From Palsa-504 sp963744575 (GTDB lineage Bacteria > Actinomycetota > Actinomycetes > Streptosporangiales > Streptosporangiaceae): a stretch of DNA of 64,000 nt. Below are positions 24,738 through 33,149 of the stretch, piece by piece; within the stretch, counting starts at the first letter, position 1, and each line of letters begins with the position of its first letter. The stretch is from assembly GCA_963744575.1 (NCBI GenBank), contig CAVUUF010000017.1:11409-75408 (forward strand), written 5' to 3'. The position numbers and the translations under genes are program-made. A model generated the notes under the pieces. It was not told the origin of the DNA. It saw only the letters and a program-made list of their open reading frames with translations, and made no database searches.

Positions 24738-24758
24738 GCGCTAGTTCCTACTATCTAG
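24738..24758 (+). repeat. Right 21-bp direct repeat (attR-like)
   Basis: Identical to 21143-21163. It contains the TAG stop codon of the flippase gene (24751-24753, minus strand), so the last codons of the flippase come from the repeat. Confidence 0.9.
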
Positions 24759-26268
24759 GCTTCCGTCCCTGCTCACATGGCCCAGAGCCGCTGGCGAGGA
24801 ACCAGGCCTGGTGAACTTGGCCCGGGCGGCGGCGGCCCGGTAAGGCCCCGCGCGCGCCTGCCCGGTGCCGCGACTGCGTTGCGGTCGGTGGTGTGGTCTG
24901 CCGGTGGCGCCCGGCGCCCATGGCGGTGCGAAATACCGCGGGGCCGGTCAACAGTGCCTCGAAGAACGCTTCGGCCAGCAGCGCGATCGACATACCCAGC
25001 AGGCCGCCTGCCCTAGCGCCAACCACCGCGACGGCTATCATCAAGGCGAAGAATGCCGTCAAGACGACGGCCGCGCGTGTTATCCGGCCGGTTGCCCGGC
25101 ACACCGCGACGTACATCGTCCACGTGACATTCGGCACGTAACAGAGGGTCAGCAACATCATGGGCACTGTCGCCGTGCGCGCGTAGTCGACCCCGTACAC
25201 GCTGAGCACCCAATGGGCAGACAGGCAGAGGGCGACCATCACCGGCAGCCCGATCGAGTACGACAGCCGCAACGCGAAGCGCAGCTTCCGGGCGATCGCC
25301 TGAGGGTCGTTCGCCGCCACCGCGAACAAGGCAGTCGAAAGGTGCCCCGGAATGATTGACAAGAAGCCGGTCATCGCCGTGGCGACGTAGAAGGCGGCGT
25401 TCGCGGACGGTGACACTAGCACGGTGACCAGCAGCGGGAGGAGCGAAGGTGGCACTGCAACGGCGATATTGAGCCAGTTGTGAGCCATCACGGTCCGGCC
25501 GAGGCCCCGGAGGACTCCCCACTCCGGGCGGGCCAGTATCCGCGTGCCGTGGAATCTCAGCCAGATGGCGACTGGCACGAACGACAGCGCCATCCCGACT
25601 ACCCAGGACAGCATGATGCCGAGACCGAATTGATCATGCAGTACCAGCGCGCCAGCGACCACGATCAGCAGCTTGACCAATCCGAACACCATGTTGCGCG
25701 CCAGTTGCAGCCCACCGCGCAGCACGCCGATCGTCGCCAGGTCGAATACCAGGGCTATCCCCGTCACCGTTACCCCAGCCGCGAACAGCGCTGCGTGACC
25801 GGGCGTGCCGAGCATGTCCGCGAAGCGCTTGCTTATGTGCGGAGCCACGGCGGCGAACCCGGCCCCGAGTGCGAGTGACCCTAGACCGCAGGCGAGCAGC
25901 GCAGCGACGGCAAGGCCAGCGCGAGCCTCCTGGTGCCGGGGAAGCTCGCTGATGAGCAACGTGCCGAGACCGAACATGCCGATCGTGCCGAGCAGTGTCA
26001 TGGCCGATATCGAGGCCGACCCGTAACCGACGGCCTGCTGGCTGAACGACCGGGCCGCCACTGTCCAGTAGGCGAGCCCAAGCAGGGATGTCACGCCGGT
26101 CGTTGCGGCGAGGCTGCCAGCGTTAGCAAGCAGGTCCGAGTGTCGCCGCCATGCGCCTATGACGGCTGTCCGCGGGGAGCGCGGCGGCGCTGCTGCCCGG
26201 TGGTCCCGTTCGGGCGCGTGGGTACTGACCCCGACGACCCGCCGGTTTATCACCTGCCCGCTGCCCAT
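24751..26268 (-). CDS. Wzx/MATE-like flippase
   Basis: About 505-aa polytopic protein with 12-14 membrane segments (for example SLAATTGVTSLLGLAYWTVA, LAVAALLACGLGSLALGAGF, LLIVVAGALVLHDQFGLGIM, VVLTAFFALMIAVAVVGARA). The pattern matches polysaccharide/lipid-linked product exporters (MVF superfamily). It would flip a lipid-linked precursor made by the island. The last 50 residues are polar and end in the right direct repeat, so the native C-terminus may have been altered. ATG 26268 is chosen; a GTG at 26331 is possible; neither has a strong ribosome site. Confidence 0.82.
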   Translation of the reverse strand: MGSGQVINRRVVGVSTHAPERDHRAAAPPRSPRTAVIGAWRRHSDLLANAGSLAATTGVTSLLGLAYWTVAARSFSQQAVGYGSASISAMTLLGTIGMFGLGTLLISELPRHQEARAGLAVAALLACGLGSLALGAGFAAVAPHISKRFADMLGTPGHAALFAAGVTVTGIALVFDLATIGVLRGGLQLARNMVFGLVKLLIVVAGALVLHDQFGLGIMLSWVVGMALSFVPVAIWLRFHGTRILARPEWGVLRGLGRTVMAHNWLNIAVAVPPSLLPLLVTVLVSPSANAAFYVATAMTGFLSIIPGHLSTALFAVAANDPQAIARKLRFALRLSYSIGLPVMVALCLSAHWVLSVYGVDYARTATVPMMLLTLCYVPNVTWTMYVAVCRATGRITRAAVVLTAFFALMIAVAVVGARAGGLLGMSIALLAEAFFEALLTGPAVFRTAMGAGRHRQTTPPTATQSRHRAGARGALPGRRRPGQVHQAWFLASGSGPCEQGRKPR

Positions 26269-26525
26269 CGGAGTGAGGATAATCGGAGATTGACGTGACG
26301 CGATCCGGCCAGCACGCCTGACCCGATGCACACGCTTCGATCGTTGTCTGCCTCAGCCCTGTCCGTCGAGCGCGTGAGCGACTCCGATGCGGAGCGCGGC
26401 ACCGGACTGGTGATCCGCCTATCTTCCCTAGAACCCATAACCCCCTCATTGCGTTGGTACCGATGAGCCACGGTCTCCGGGTGGCGGAACGGGCCGCAGC
26501 CGACCGCCAGGCGCAGGGCTCCAGC

Positions 26526-26568
26526 GTGTTCGGGAATTATCCGTTTTGCCCGGCATGTGAATATAGGA
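26526..26568. repeat. Dispersed short repeat, copy B
   Basis: Partner of 2273-2315. Here it supplies the last eight codons of the acyltransferase gene (YSHAGQNG and stop on the minus strand), so it has become part of that reading frame. Confidence 0.5.
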
Positions 26569-27571
26569 ACCTATCTTCTGTGGAAGGACCGAGCCCCGCG
26601 GCTGGTGACCTGTCCCGCTGCGCCCCGATTAGCCCGAGGCCGACAAGAGAGCCCGTTGTCGCCCAGAACTCCCAGTGGGCCGGGTTCCTCCGGATAGCGG
26701 TGCTCACCTCGGCGGCGCAGCGCTTGAATGCCGTCGCTGTTTCTCCTTCCACTGGCACTGGCGCGGAGATCTCCAGCACCTGGTGGCGGTAGTCGGCGGC
26801 GCGGTACACGAAACCCATGAGCAGCGGCGCGCCCGTCACCTGGGCGAGGGCCACTGCCCCTGGCAGCAGCGTGGCCCGGCGGCCGAGGAAGGGAACCTCG
26901 ACGGCGCGGGCCCGGTCGCTGTCCAGCGGCCGCGCGTCGATCGCGATCGTCACCACCTCATTGGCGCGGAGCGCGGCAGCTGCCAGCACCCCGACCTCGG
27001 GCCGACCAGGCCATGGCTCGATGTTCGGCCGCTGCCGGTGGCGCCGCATGGGCCTGGAGTAGAGCTCCCAGAGCCGCCGCTCGACGGATGACATGCTGGC
27101 TTCGTACTTGTACCACCAGCGTCCAATGCTGGTGACCGGGAAGCCGCTGGCGTGCAGCACCGAGAAGCCGCTGGGGTGCGAGCCGAAGTGGCCGGTGCAA
27201 AGGATGGCTCCCTTGCCCGCGGCCAGGGCGGCCTCCAGGTGTTCCCGCCCACGGATCTCGACCAGCCGCCGCAGCGGCCGCGCCCCGTGCCGCAGCCGCT
27301 TCACGTCGACCGCCTCGCAGGAGGCGAGCCGGAACCATTCCCGGGTTACCTGCTGCGCCGCCGCCGGGCTGAGCTCGTCCCCGAGCACCAGCCGCAGGTT
27401 GCGAGCTATCTCGGTGCGCTGCCCGGCCCGGCACCGGAAAAGCAAGTCGCCGCGCCAGCATGCGATGCGATAGCCGAGGACGGCCGGCAGGCGGCCCAGG
27501 ACCGGCGCGGCTGCTGAGTAGGCCGCGCGTTCTACGATGCGCAGCAGCCTCCTCGTTCGGTTGTCACCCAT
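26537..27571 (-). CDS. Lysophospholipid acyltransferase-like protein (LpxL/HtrB family)
   Basis: 344-aa acyltransferase: N-terminal amphipathic region, GAILCTGHFGSHPSGFSVL (HX4 motif region; the usual acidic residue is replaced by Ser-Gly), WWYKYEASMSSVERRLWEL, VVTIAIDARPLDSD and PFLGRRATLLPGAVALAQVT. The family transfers acyl chains to lipid acceptors; the actinobacterial relative PatA acylates phosphatidylinositol mannosides. ATG 27571 overlaps the carrier-protein gene by 8 nt, so an acyl group carried on that protein could be the donor. Last residues come from a dispersed repeat. Confidence 0.75.
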   Translation of the reverse strand: MGDNRTRRLLRIVERAAYSAAAPVLGRLPAVLGYRIACWRGDLLFRCRAGQRTEIARNLRLVLGDELSPAAAQQVTREWFRLASCEAVDVKRLRHGARPLRRLVEIRGREHLEAALAAGKGAILCTGHFGSHPSGFSVLHASGFPVTSIGRWWYKYEASMSSVERRLWELYSRPMRRHRQRPNIEPWPGRPEVGVLAAAALRANEVVTIAIDARPLDSDRARAVEVPFLGRRATLLPGAVALAQVTGAPLLMGFVYRAADYRHQVLEISAPVPVEGETATAFKRCAAEVSTAIRRNPAHWEFWATTGSLVGLGLIGAQRDRSPAAGLGPSTEDRFLYSHAGQNG

Positions 27572-27827
27572 GCGCGGCCTGCTGCTTTTCGGGCTCCCGG
27601 GCGCGGAGGTAGGCGCAGATCGTGTTGATGCTGGCGAAAATCTCCGGGAGCAGGTCCGCTTCCCCCATCGTGATCCCGAACCGCTCCTCCAGGAAGACCA
27701 CCAGCCTGAGGAGGCTCAGCGAATCGAGAATGCCGCTGTCCAGAAGTGATGTCTCGTCCGCCAGCGGCAGCAGCGCCGGGTCCCGGACGAATTCGCGGCT
27801 GATATAGTCGTTGATGACCGTCTCCAC
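27564..27827 (-). CDS. Acyl/peptidyl carrier protein
   Basis: 87-aa carrier protein starting at GTG 27827 after GGAAGGAA. The phosphopantetheine attachment serine is in LLDSGILDSLSLLRLVVFLE (DSL). Helices 2-3 follow with EERFGITMGEADLLPEIFAS. Size fits free-standing PCPs such as PltL. It stands between the adenylation enzyme and the acyltransferase with overlaps, suggesting that an amino acid is loaded on it, processed and passed on. Confidence 0.85.
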   Translation of the reverse strand: METVINDYISREFVRDPALLPLADETSLLDSGILDSLSLLRLVVFLEERFGITMGEADLLPEIFASINTICAYLRAREPEKQQAAHG

Positions 27828-27853
27828 TCGAGCACGTTCCTTCCGTGTGTCTG

Positions 27854-29498
27854 CTACCCCTTGTCCGGTCGGCCGTCTCCGGCCGGTTCCAGCTCGGGCT
27901 GCTGCTCGCCGCCGAGGCCGGCCCGGTCGACCTTGCCGGTCGAGGTTCTCGGCAGCGTCTCGCGGAACTCGACCAGGTTCTGGCACCATGTAGTCCGGCA
28001 GCCACTGCCGGCAGTGATCCAGCACGTCCTCGCGGGTGAGGTCGCCCGCGCCGTCCGCGGTGACAACCGCCCGGAGGCGGCTGCCGAGCAGCTCATCCGG
28101 CACCGGCAGCACTGCTGCCTCCCGGATGGCCGGGTGCCGGTACAGCGCGGCTTCCACCTCTCCCAGTTCCACCCGGTAGCCGCGAATCTTCACCATACTG
28201 TCCCGGCGGCCGAGATAGGCGTAGTTTCCTGCAGGATCCAAGGTCACCAGGTCACCGGTCCGGTACACCAGCTCGTCGGACTCTACCCGGAACGGGTTCC
28301 GGACCAGCGCCTCGCTGGTCTTGGCCGACTGTCCCCAGTACCCGCGCATCAGCGAGGGACCCCGCACGTACAGCTCGCCCTCCTCACCGGGCCGGGACAC
28401 CCGGCCGCCTTCGCTGGTGACCGCGAACACCTCGGTGTTGGCGCAGGCCTTCCCGATCGGGGCCGGCCGGGCGCCAGCCCCGCCCGCAGGCACCTCGAAC
28501 GCCGTGCATACGTTGGTCTCGGTCGGCCCATACCAGTTGAGGTAGCGGGGGTGCGGCAATTCGGCCATCAGCCGGGCGAGATGCTTGGGGGGGAACACCT
28601 CCCCGGCGAAGATCACCGTCCGCAGACCCGACAGGTCGAACTGCCGCAGGCTGCCGTAGCAGGCGAGCAGCGTGAGGACCGAGGGCACCGAGTACCAGAC
28701 CGAGATCCGCTCGGCTTCCAGCCACTTCGCGATCGATACCGGGAAGGTGGCTGCTCCGTCGGGAAGCACCGTCAGGCATGCGGCGGCCTGGCAGGTGGCG
28801 AAGATGTCGAAGACCGACAGGTCGAAGTGCAGCGGCGCGGGGCTGCAGACCCGGTCCTGCTCGCTGAGCCCGGCAGCGGCTGCCGCCCACTCGACAAACG
28901 TGAGCGAGTTGCGGTGGGAGATCATCACCCCCTTCGGGGTGCCAGTCGATCCCGACGTGTACAGGATGTACGCCAGGTCGGTCTCGATCGCCCGTTCCTC
29001 CGCCAGTGGCTCTCCTGATTCCTCGGCCACCGCGGTCCACGGCACAACGGGCGCGCCCTGGGCCGGGGCAACGACCGCCTTCTCATGCCCCGGGCGGCCG
29101 GGAACGCTCGCCACCACCACACCGGGCGGCCGGGGAACCGCGCCGGCCACGGTGGCTGCCTGGGACATCCTTGCCTCGTCCGCCACGATCACGGCGGCGC
29201 CACTGTCCCGCACGATGTGGCCGAGCCGCCCGGCGGGTGCCTTCGGGTCGAGCGGCACGTAGCAGGCCCCGGCCTTCAACGCCCCGTATATCCCGATGAC
29301 GGCGGCGGCCGACTTGGGGGCGAGGATCCCGACCCGGTCGCCGGGCGCCACGCCCAGGCGCAGCAGCGCCCGGGCCACCTTGTTACTCAGCTGGTCCAGC
29401 TCCCGGTAGGTGAGCAGGCAGTCCCCGGACGCTACCGCCGGCCGCTGCGGCTGCCGCGCCGCAGCCTCGGTCAGCAGCCGCTGCAGTAGATACGCCAT
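27854..29498 (-). CDS. Amino-acid adenylation enzyme (PltF/RedM-like), one frameshift
   Basis: About 547-aa stand-alone A domain: A3 YILYTSGSTGTPKGVM, A4 LHFDLSVFDIF, A5 NWYGPTETNVCT, A7 YRTGDLV, A8 RRDSMVKIRGYRVELGEVEA. The frame changes at about 27988: after WLPDYMVP an extra base shifts away from NLVEFRETLPRTSTGKVDRA, which holds A10 with the catalytic lysine and ends at 27854. Read unshifted, the frame by chance fuses into the carrier gene. The region FVEWAAAAAGLSEQDRVCSP and GEVFPPKHLARLM recalls prolyl-AMP ligases. ATG 29498 after AAAGGAAG. Substrate proposed as proline, unproven. Confidence 0.8.
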
Positions 29499-29550
29499 CG
29501 CGCTTCCTTTCTGGTTGCCCCGCCGGGGATGGCTCGCCTGCCCGGGTGGC

Positions 29551-30696
29551 TCAGAGCCCGAGCATCCGGGCTAGTACCACCCGCTGGATCTCCGAGGTGC
29601 CCGAGTAAATGGTGCTGGCGACCGCATCCCGGAGGTCCCGCTCGATCCCGGCTTCCTTCATGTAGCCGTAGGCCCCGTGGACCTGGATCGCGTCCTGGCT
29701 GGAGTGCACCCATGCCTCGCTGGTGAACAGCTTCGCGGCGGCCGCCTCCGCCGGGGCGGACCTGCCCTGCTGCTTCAGCCATGCCACCCGGTAGATCAGC
29801 GACCTCGCCGCCTCCAGCCGCACGTACATGTCGGCCAGCTTGCCGGACACACCCTGGAACTTCCCGATGGGCTGGCCGAACTGCTCACGTGACCGCGCAT
29901 ACTCCGCACACGCCTCGAGCTGCCGCCGCATCGCGCCCACCACGCTGGCGAAAAGGCAGCTCCGTTCCCATTCCATGGACGAGTTGAAGATCGCCATCCC
30001 CGCCCCCTCGGGCCCCAGCCGGCTCCCGGCGGGAACCAGGCAGTCCTGGAGCGTCGCCTCGCCCATCGGCGAGGTCCGCAGGCCCATCTTCTCGAAGCTG
30101 CCGCTCACTGCGAGCCCCGGCGTCCCCGCGTCGACGAGAAAGGCGGAGAGCCCGGCCAGTCCGGGCCGTCCCGGGTCCGCAGCGTAGACCAGCAGCACGT
30201 CAGCGACCGGGGCGTTGGTGATGTACTGCTTGGTCCCCTTGAGGAGGTAGTGGTCACCGCGCCGCTCGGCGCGGGTGTGCATGTGCAGCGCGTCGGAACC
30301 GGAGCCAGGCTCGGTCATCGCGTGCGCGCCGATAAGGTCCCCCGACACCATCCCGGGCAGGTACGCCCGCTGCTGCGCCGGGGTACCGAAGATCATCAGC
30401 GGCAGCTCGACGCTCCATATCTGCGCGTTGAGGGAGAACAGAAGCCCGTTATCCTGGCACCCGTATCCTAGGGCCTCCATGACCAGGGCCGTCGTAACGA
30501 TATCGCTGCCCGCGCCGCCCAGCTCGGCGGGGATCGGCAGGCCCTGCACCCCGAACTTGGCACATGCCTGCCACGCCTCCCGCGGGAACTCCCCAGCATC
30601 CTCGCGCTTCACCAGGTCCCGGTTTAGCTCCCGCCGGGCGAAGGCGGCCGCCGCCTCCGTCAGCTCGCGCTGCTCGGCGCTCAGTGAGAAATCCAC
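29551..30696 (-). CDS. Acyl-CoA dehydrogenase family protein (PltE/RedW-like)
   Basis: 381-aa flavoprotein. FAD/substrate motifs: HAMTEPGSGSDA, YITNAPVADVLLVYA, and SSMEWERSCLFASVVGAMRR, RQLEACAEYARSREQFGQPI. The usual MCAD-type base in YEGT is Ser here (IYSGTSEIQR); the glutamate in MEWER sits where isovaleryl-CoA-type enzymes and PltE have theirs. By memory PltE is closely similar through the MEWER block. With the A domain and carrier this suggests oxidation of a carrier-bound amino acid, as in pyrrole-2-carboxyl formation. GTG 30696 after GAGGAAGTGAAGGG; first gene of this sub-operon. Confidence 0.85.
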   Translation of the reverse strand: MDFSLSAEQRELTEAAAAFARRELNRDLVKREDAGEFPREAWQACAKFGVQGLPIPAELGGAGSDIVTTALVMEALGYGCQDNGLLFSLNAQIWSVELPLMIFGTPAQQRAYLPGMVSGDLIGAHAMTEPGSGSDALHMHTRAERRGDHYLLKGTKQYITNAPVADVLLVYAADPGRPGLAGLSAFLVDAGTPGLAVSGSFEKMGLRTSPMGEATLQDCLVPAGSRLGPEGAGMAIFNSSMEWERSCLFASVVGAMRRQLEACAEYARSREQFGQPIGKFQGVSGKLADMYVRLEAARSLIYRVAWLKQQGRSAPAEAAAAKLFTSEAWVHSSQDAIQVHGAYGYMKEAGIERDLRDAVASTIYSGTSEIQRVVLARMLGL

Positions 30697-30849
30697 GCCG
30701 TACCCTTCACTTCCTCAGCAATCATTCACTTCCTCCTCAGGTACCGGCTGTACCACACAAGACGCGGAGATGCCATGAGGGGTTTACTGCCCGACCAGGC
30801 TGGGTCCCGGCCAGAGCCTCCGAGTTTGAAGTGGGGGCCGACGCAACCC

Positions 30850-31050
30850 TCAGGTAATTGCTCGAACGCTTACCCGAGAAAGCTCATGACCGTCCGCCAG
30901 GCCAGGGACGGGCGCGATAGCCGGCTCGGTCAGCTCGAGTTCGCCAACTAACATCCGCCTCGACGGCCCCGCCGGGCCAACCGACGCTCCGCCCGTTAGG
31001 ATCGGGGGTTCCACCAGTTTTCCCCTCCGTCGCGCGCTTATCTTTGCCAC
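30850..31050 (-). pseudogene. Short remnant, possibly N-terminus of a glycosyltransferase
   Basis: A 66-aa frame overlapping the LicD-like stop reads MLVGELELTEPA and PGLADGHELSRVSVRA, recalling the first residues of some actinobacterial family-2 glycosyltransferases before stopping. No further domain follows. It could equally be non-coding; the rest of 30697-31037 shows nothing. Confidence 0.25.
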
Positions 31051-31790
31051 GTCTTGCTAGCGGTCCGATTGCTGAGACCGCCGACTTTACCGGTGGGGTT
31101 CGCGGCAATAGACTGCAGGTCTGCGATGCCGCCCTCCCAATCATACTCGAAGCCATGTGAAGGGCGACGTACTTCGATATCTGGCCCGTTCATGTAGTCC
31201 CAGGATGGATCAGGGATCTCCCAAGCTCCGTACATCGACCGCAGCTCAAGTTCATGGTCCTCGTGCTTGAGCCAGGTCCGGCCGAGGAACGAGAAGGGAA
31301 CCATGGCCTGCTCCGGCAGATAAGCTTCTAGTTCAATCGGCCCGGCCTGCTCGAGGCCATACATGAAGTAACGAAGACGACCCGATTCCGGGAACATACG
31401 GAAGAACTCAAAACGGGCACCACGGCGCATGACGGTAATCTCCGTTACATATCCGTCATTATTGACGAAGTACCGATCGCATTTGAAACCGGCCTCAACA
31501 ATGGCGGGCATGGCGCTAATCAAACGCTGGAAATCGTCGTCGGCCACCGCGAAATCCGCGTCCATGCTGTCATGGGAAAGGATTGCCCCGTCGCGGACCC
31601 AGCCCAGCAGCAGCCCTCCCCACACCCAGTAATGACCGCGGAGCTCGGTGGACTCCAGAGCATCGTGAAGGTCCCGCAGGTCAGACGCGAAGAGCTCGGC
31701 CAGCCGAGACCGCAGCGCCGGGATGCGCCGCGCGTGAACGGCCATACGTTCCGCGGCAAACCGCCGCATCCGGAATACTGCGCTGCTCAT
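31038..31790 (-). CDS. LicD-family phosphotransferase-like protein
   Basis: About 250-aa protein with the LicD/nucleotidyltransferase-fold signature YWVWGGLLLGWVRDGAILSH followed by DSMDADFAVADDDF (the family's G-x-hRDGxxIPWDDDxD pattern). LicD proteins transfer phosphocholine, or related CMP-activated zwitterionic groups, to glycans; in phosphonate clusters a LicD homologue is the expected transferase for CMP-aminoethylphosphonate. Placed in the same island as two cytidylyltransferases, it is the best candidate here. ATG 31790 (GTG 31793 adjacent). Confidence 0.75.
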   Translation of the reverse strand: MSSAVFRMRRFAAERMAVHARRIPALRSRLAELFASDLRDLHDALESTELRGHYWVWGGLLLGWVRDGAILSHDSMDADFAVADDDFQRLISAMPAIVEAGFKCDRYFVNNDGYVTEITVMRRGARFEFFRMFPESGRLRYFMYGLEQAGPIELEAYLPEQAMVPFSFLGRTWLKHEDHELELRSMYGAWEIPDPSWDYMNGPDIEVRRPSHGFEYDWEGGIADLQSIAANPTGKVGGLSNRTASKTWQR

Positions 31791-31984
31791 CACGATGCCA
31801 AGACCGCGAACTCGGGCAGCTCCGGGCGAAACGGCGCACTCCCGCAGCTAGCCATGGAGACACCTTCGATCCGAACTGGCAGGGCACCCTGGGAGATGGA
31901 GAATGGCGCCATATCGTCCTCTCGTAGCGTTGACAGCGGCCCGGGGCAAGCCCAAACGACCGATCACCCGCATTCCTGCGGCGC

Positions 31985-32278
31985 TTAGTACCATGCGTGA
32001 ATCCACAGCATGACCGTGGTGAGAAGGACCAGCACGGCCAGGCTGAGCACCAACGACATAGCCGGTTCGGACCATCGTCCCATTCGTGACCAGTTGCTGA
32101 CGATAGCCCGCCCGGGCACGAAGAACGCGAAGGCTAGAGCCAGCAGAACCCGAGGTGGCCCGTACCTGCCGACGAAGACCAGCGCGACCAGCAAGACCGT
32201 CAGCAGAATCGCGGTCATATCAAGCATGTAGCCTTGCCGGACCGCAGGTTGCCCGGCGTCTCCGGTTCGGTTAGCCAC
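31985..32278 (-). CDS. Small two-to-three-helix membrane protein
   Basis: 97 aa from GTG 32278 (or 80 aa from ATG 32227). Segments are MTAILLTVLLVALVFVGRYG, LLALAFAFFVPGRAIV and AMSLVLSLAVLVLLTTVMLW. The motif FVPGRAIVSNWSRMGRWSE resembles short membrane proteins in actinobacterial polysaccharide clusters (DUF1616-like). The GTG overlaps the methyltransferase stop by 8 nt. Function unknown. Confidence 0.55.
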   Translation of the reverse strand: MANRTGDAGQPAVRQGYMLDMTAILLTVLLVALVFVGRYGPPRVLLALAFAFFVPGRAIVSNWSRMGRWSEPAMSLVLSLAVLVLLTTVMLWIHAWY

Positions 32279-32753
32279 TCGACGATCCCGGGTCATCGCG
32301 CTGCGTATCACGGCGAGCCACCACCAGCGTTGACACTCCGAACCGGCGGAGGCCCGGCGTCCGGTCGAAGAACTGAATGCGGCCCTGATGTGCCTCGCGT
32401 AGGTACCTGGGCAGCCAAGCATATACCTCAAGGACTGGCCAGATGAATCCGCGGCTCTCCAGAACGCCGTCAAAGTACGCATCCGGAAACGGAAGGTCCT
32501 CGCTCTGAGCGACGTGGAACGAAGCATTCGGTAGCTTCCTGGCGGCAGCCTGGACGATCCGTTCCTCCTCGGCGTCCACTCCCACCACCTCGGCTGCACC
32601 CTGCCGCAATAGTTCGGCTGCATAGCCCCCATCTGCGCACCCCAGGTCGAGCCAGCGGCCTCGGACCAGTTCAGCAATGCGGCCCACACGGTATGAGACA
32701 TTAAGGGGCATGGCTGTGGAGTTGCCCGGCTCCGGTCGCATAAGGCTGGTCAT
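32271..32753 (-). CDS. SAM-dependent methyltransferase with internal deletion
   Basis: 160 aa. The SAM motif I is RWLDLGCADGGYAAELL, followed by EVVGVDAEEERI and FPDAYFDGVLE. Then the sequence jumps directly to FIWPVLEVYAWLP and RIQFFDRTPGLRRFGVSTLV, which in family members lies some 75-80 residues later. The frame remains open, so this is an in-frame internal deletion that removes the catalytic-side strands. Probably inactive; the N-terminal SAM fold alone is unlikely to work. Confidence 0.65.
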   Translation of the reverse strand: MTSLMRPEPGNSTAMPLNVSYRVGRIAELVRGRWLDLGCADGGYAAELLRQGAAEVVGVDAEEERIVQAAARKLPNASFHVAQSEDLPFPDAYFDGVLESRGFIWPVLEVYAWLPRYLREAHQGRIQFFDRTPGLRRFGVSTLVVARRDTQRDDPGSSSG

Positions 32754-33149
32754 GAGGTCATCCAGTTCAGCGCGCCTACCAGACGCGACTGAGCGATTGC
32801 TCCGCGTCCACGGCTAGGTCTTTTCTGGTACGAGATCCGTACGGCCATGAAGGGTCCCCATCCAAGGTCACTGGTGCAACCAGGCTAGCGTCTGCGGGTA
32901 CATGGCAGGATAGCCTCCGTCAGGTTAGCGGGTATCCGTCCTTGTCAGGGCAACGTCACTCTTCCGTGAGGTCCGGTAACCCGGCGGATCGTACAGGTAC
33001 CGATCACTGCGAGCGATCATCTGCAACAATGCGTGATGGCGTCTGCCAGAATCTTGGGTGAAGTTGCGGGTCGCCGGTGCTCCAGTCGTGGGGTAGGTGC
33101 GTCATAGGTATTGGAATCTCGGCCCTGAATTCATCAGGTGAGGACGGCG
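32754..33149. other. Divergent intergenic region
   Basis: About 400 bases between the minus-strand methyltransferase and plus-strand FemAB-like gene. It must carry promoters for both directions. I see no further gene, repeat or RNA structure. Confidence 0.5.

Larger units (their letters stand above)
21143..24758. mobile_element. 3.6-kb element bounded by 21-bp direct repeats
   Basis: Perfect 21-bp direct repeats (core CTAGTTCCTACTATCTAG) at 21143-21163 and 24738-24758 bound a segment that separates the flippase gene from pepM, both on the minus strand. Inside are N- and C-terminal fragments of one plus-strand gene and, between them, minus-strand remains of a Tn554-like tnpA-tnpB-tnpC set. 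The right repeat overlaps the flippase stop codon. The repeats look like att sites or a long target duplication. Confidence 0.75.

Noticed and set aside
21143..24758. Direct repeats as a target duplication of the Tn554-like element
   Set aside because: Tn554-type elements do not make such duplications, and the recombinase genes lie well inside the bounded segment.
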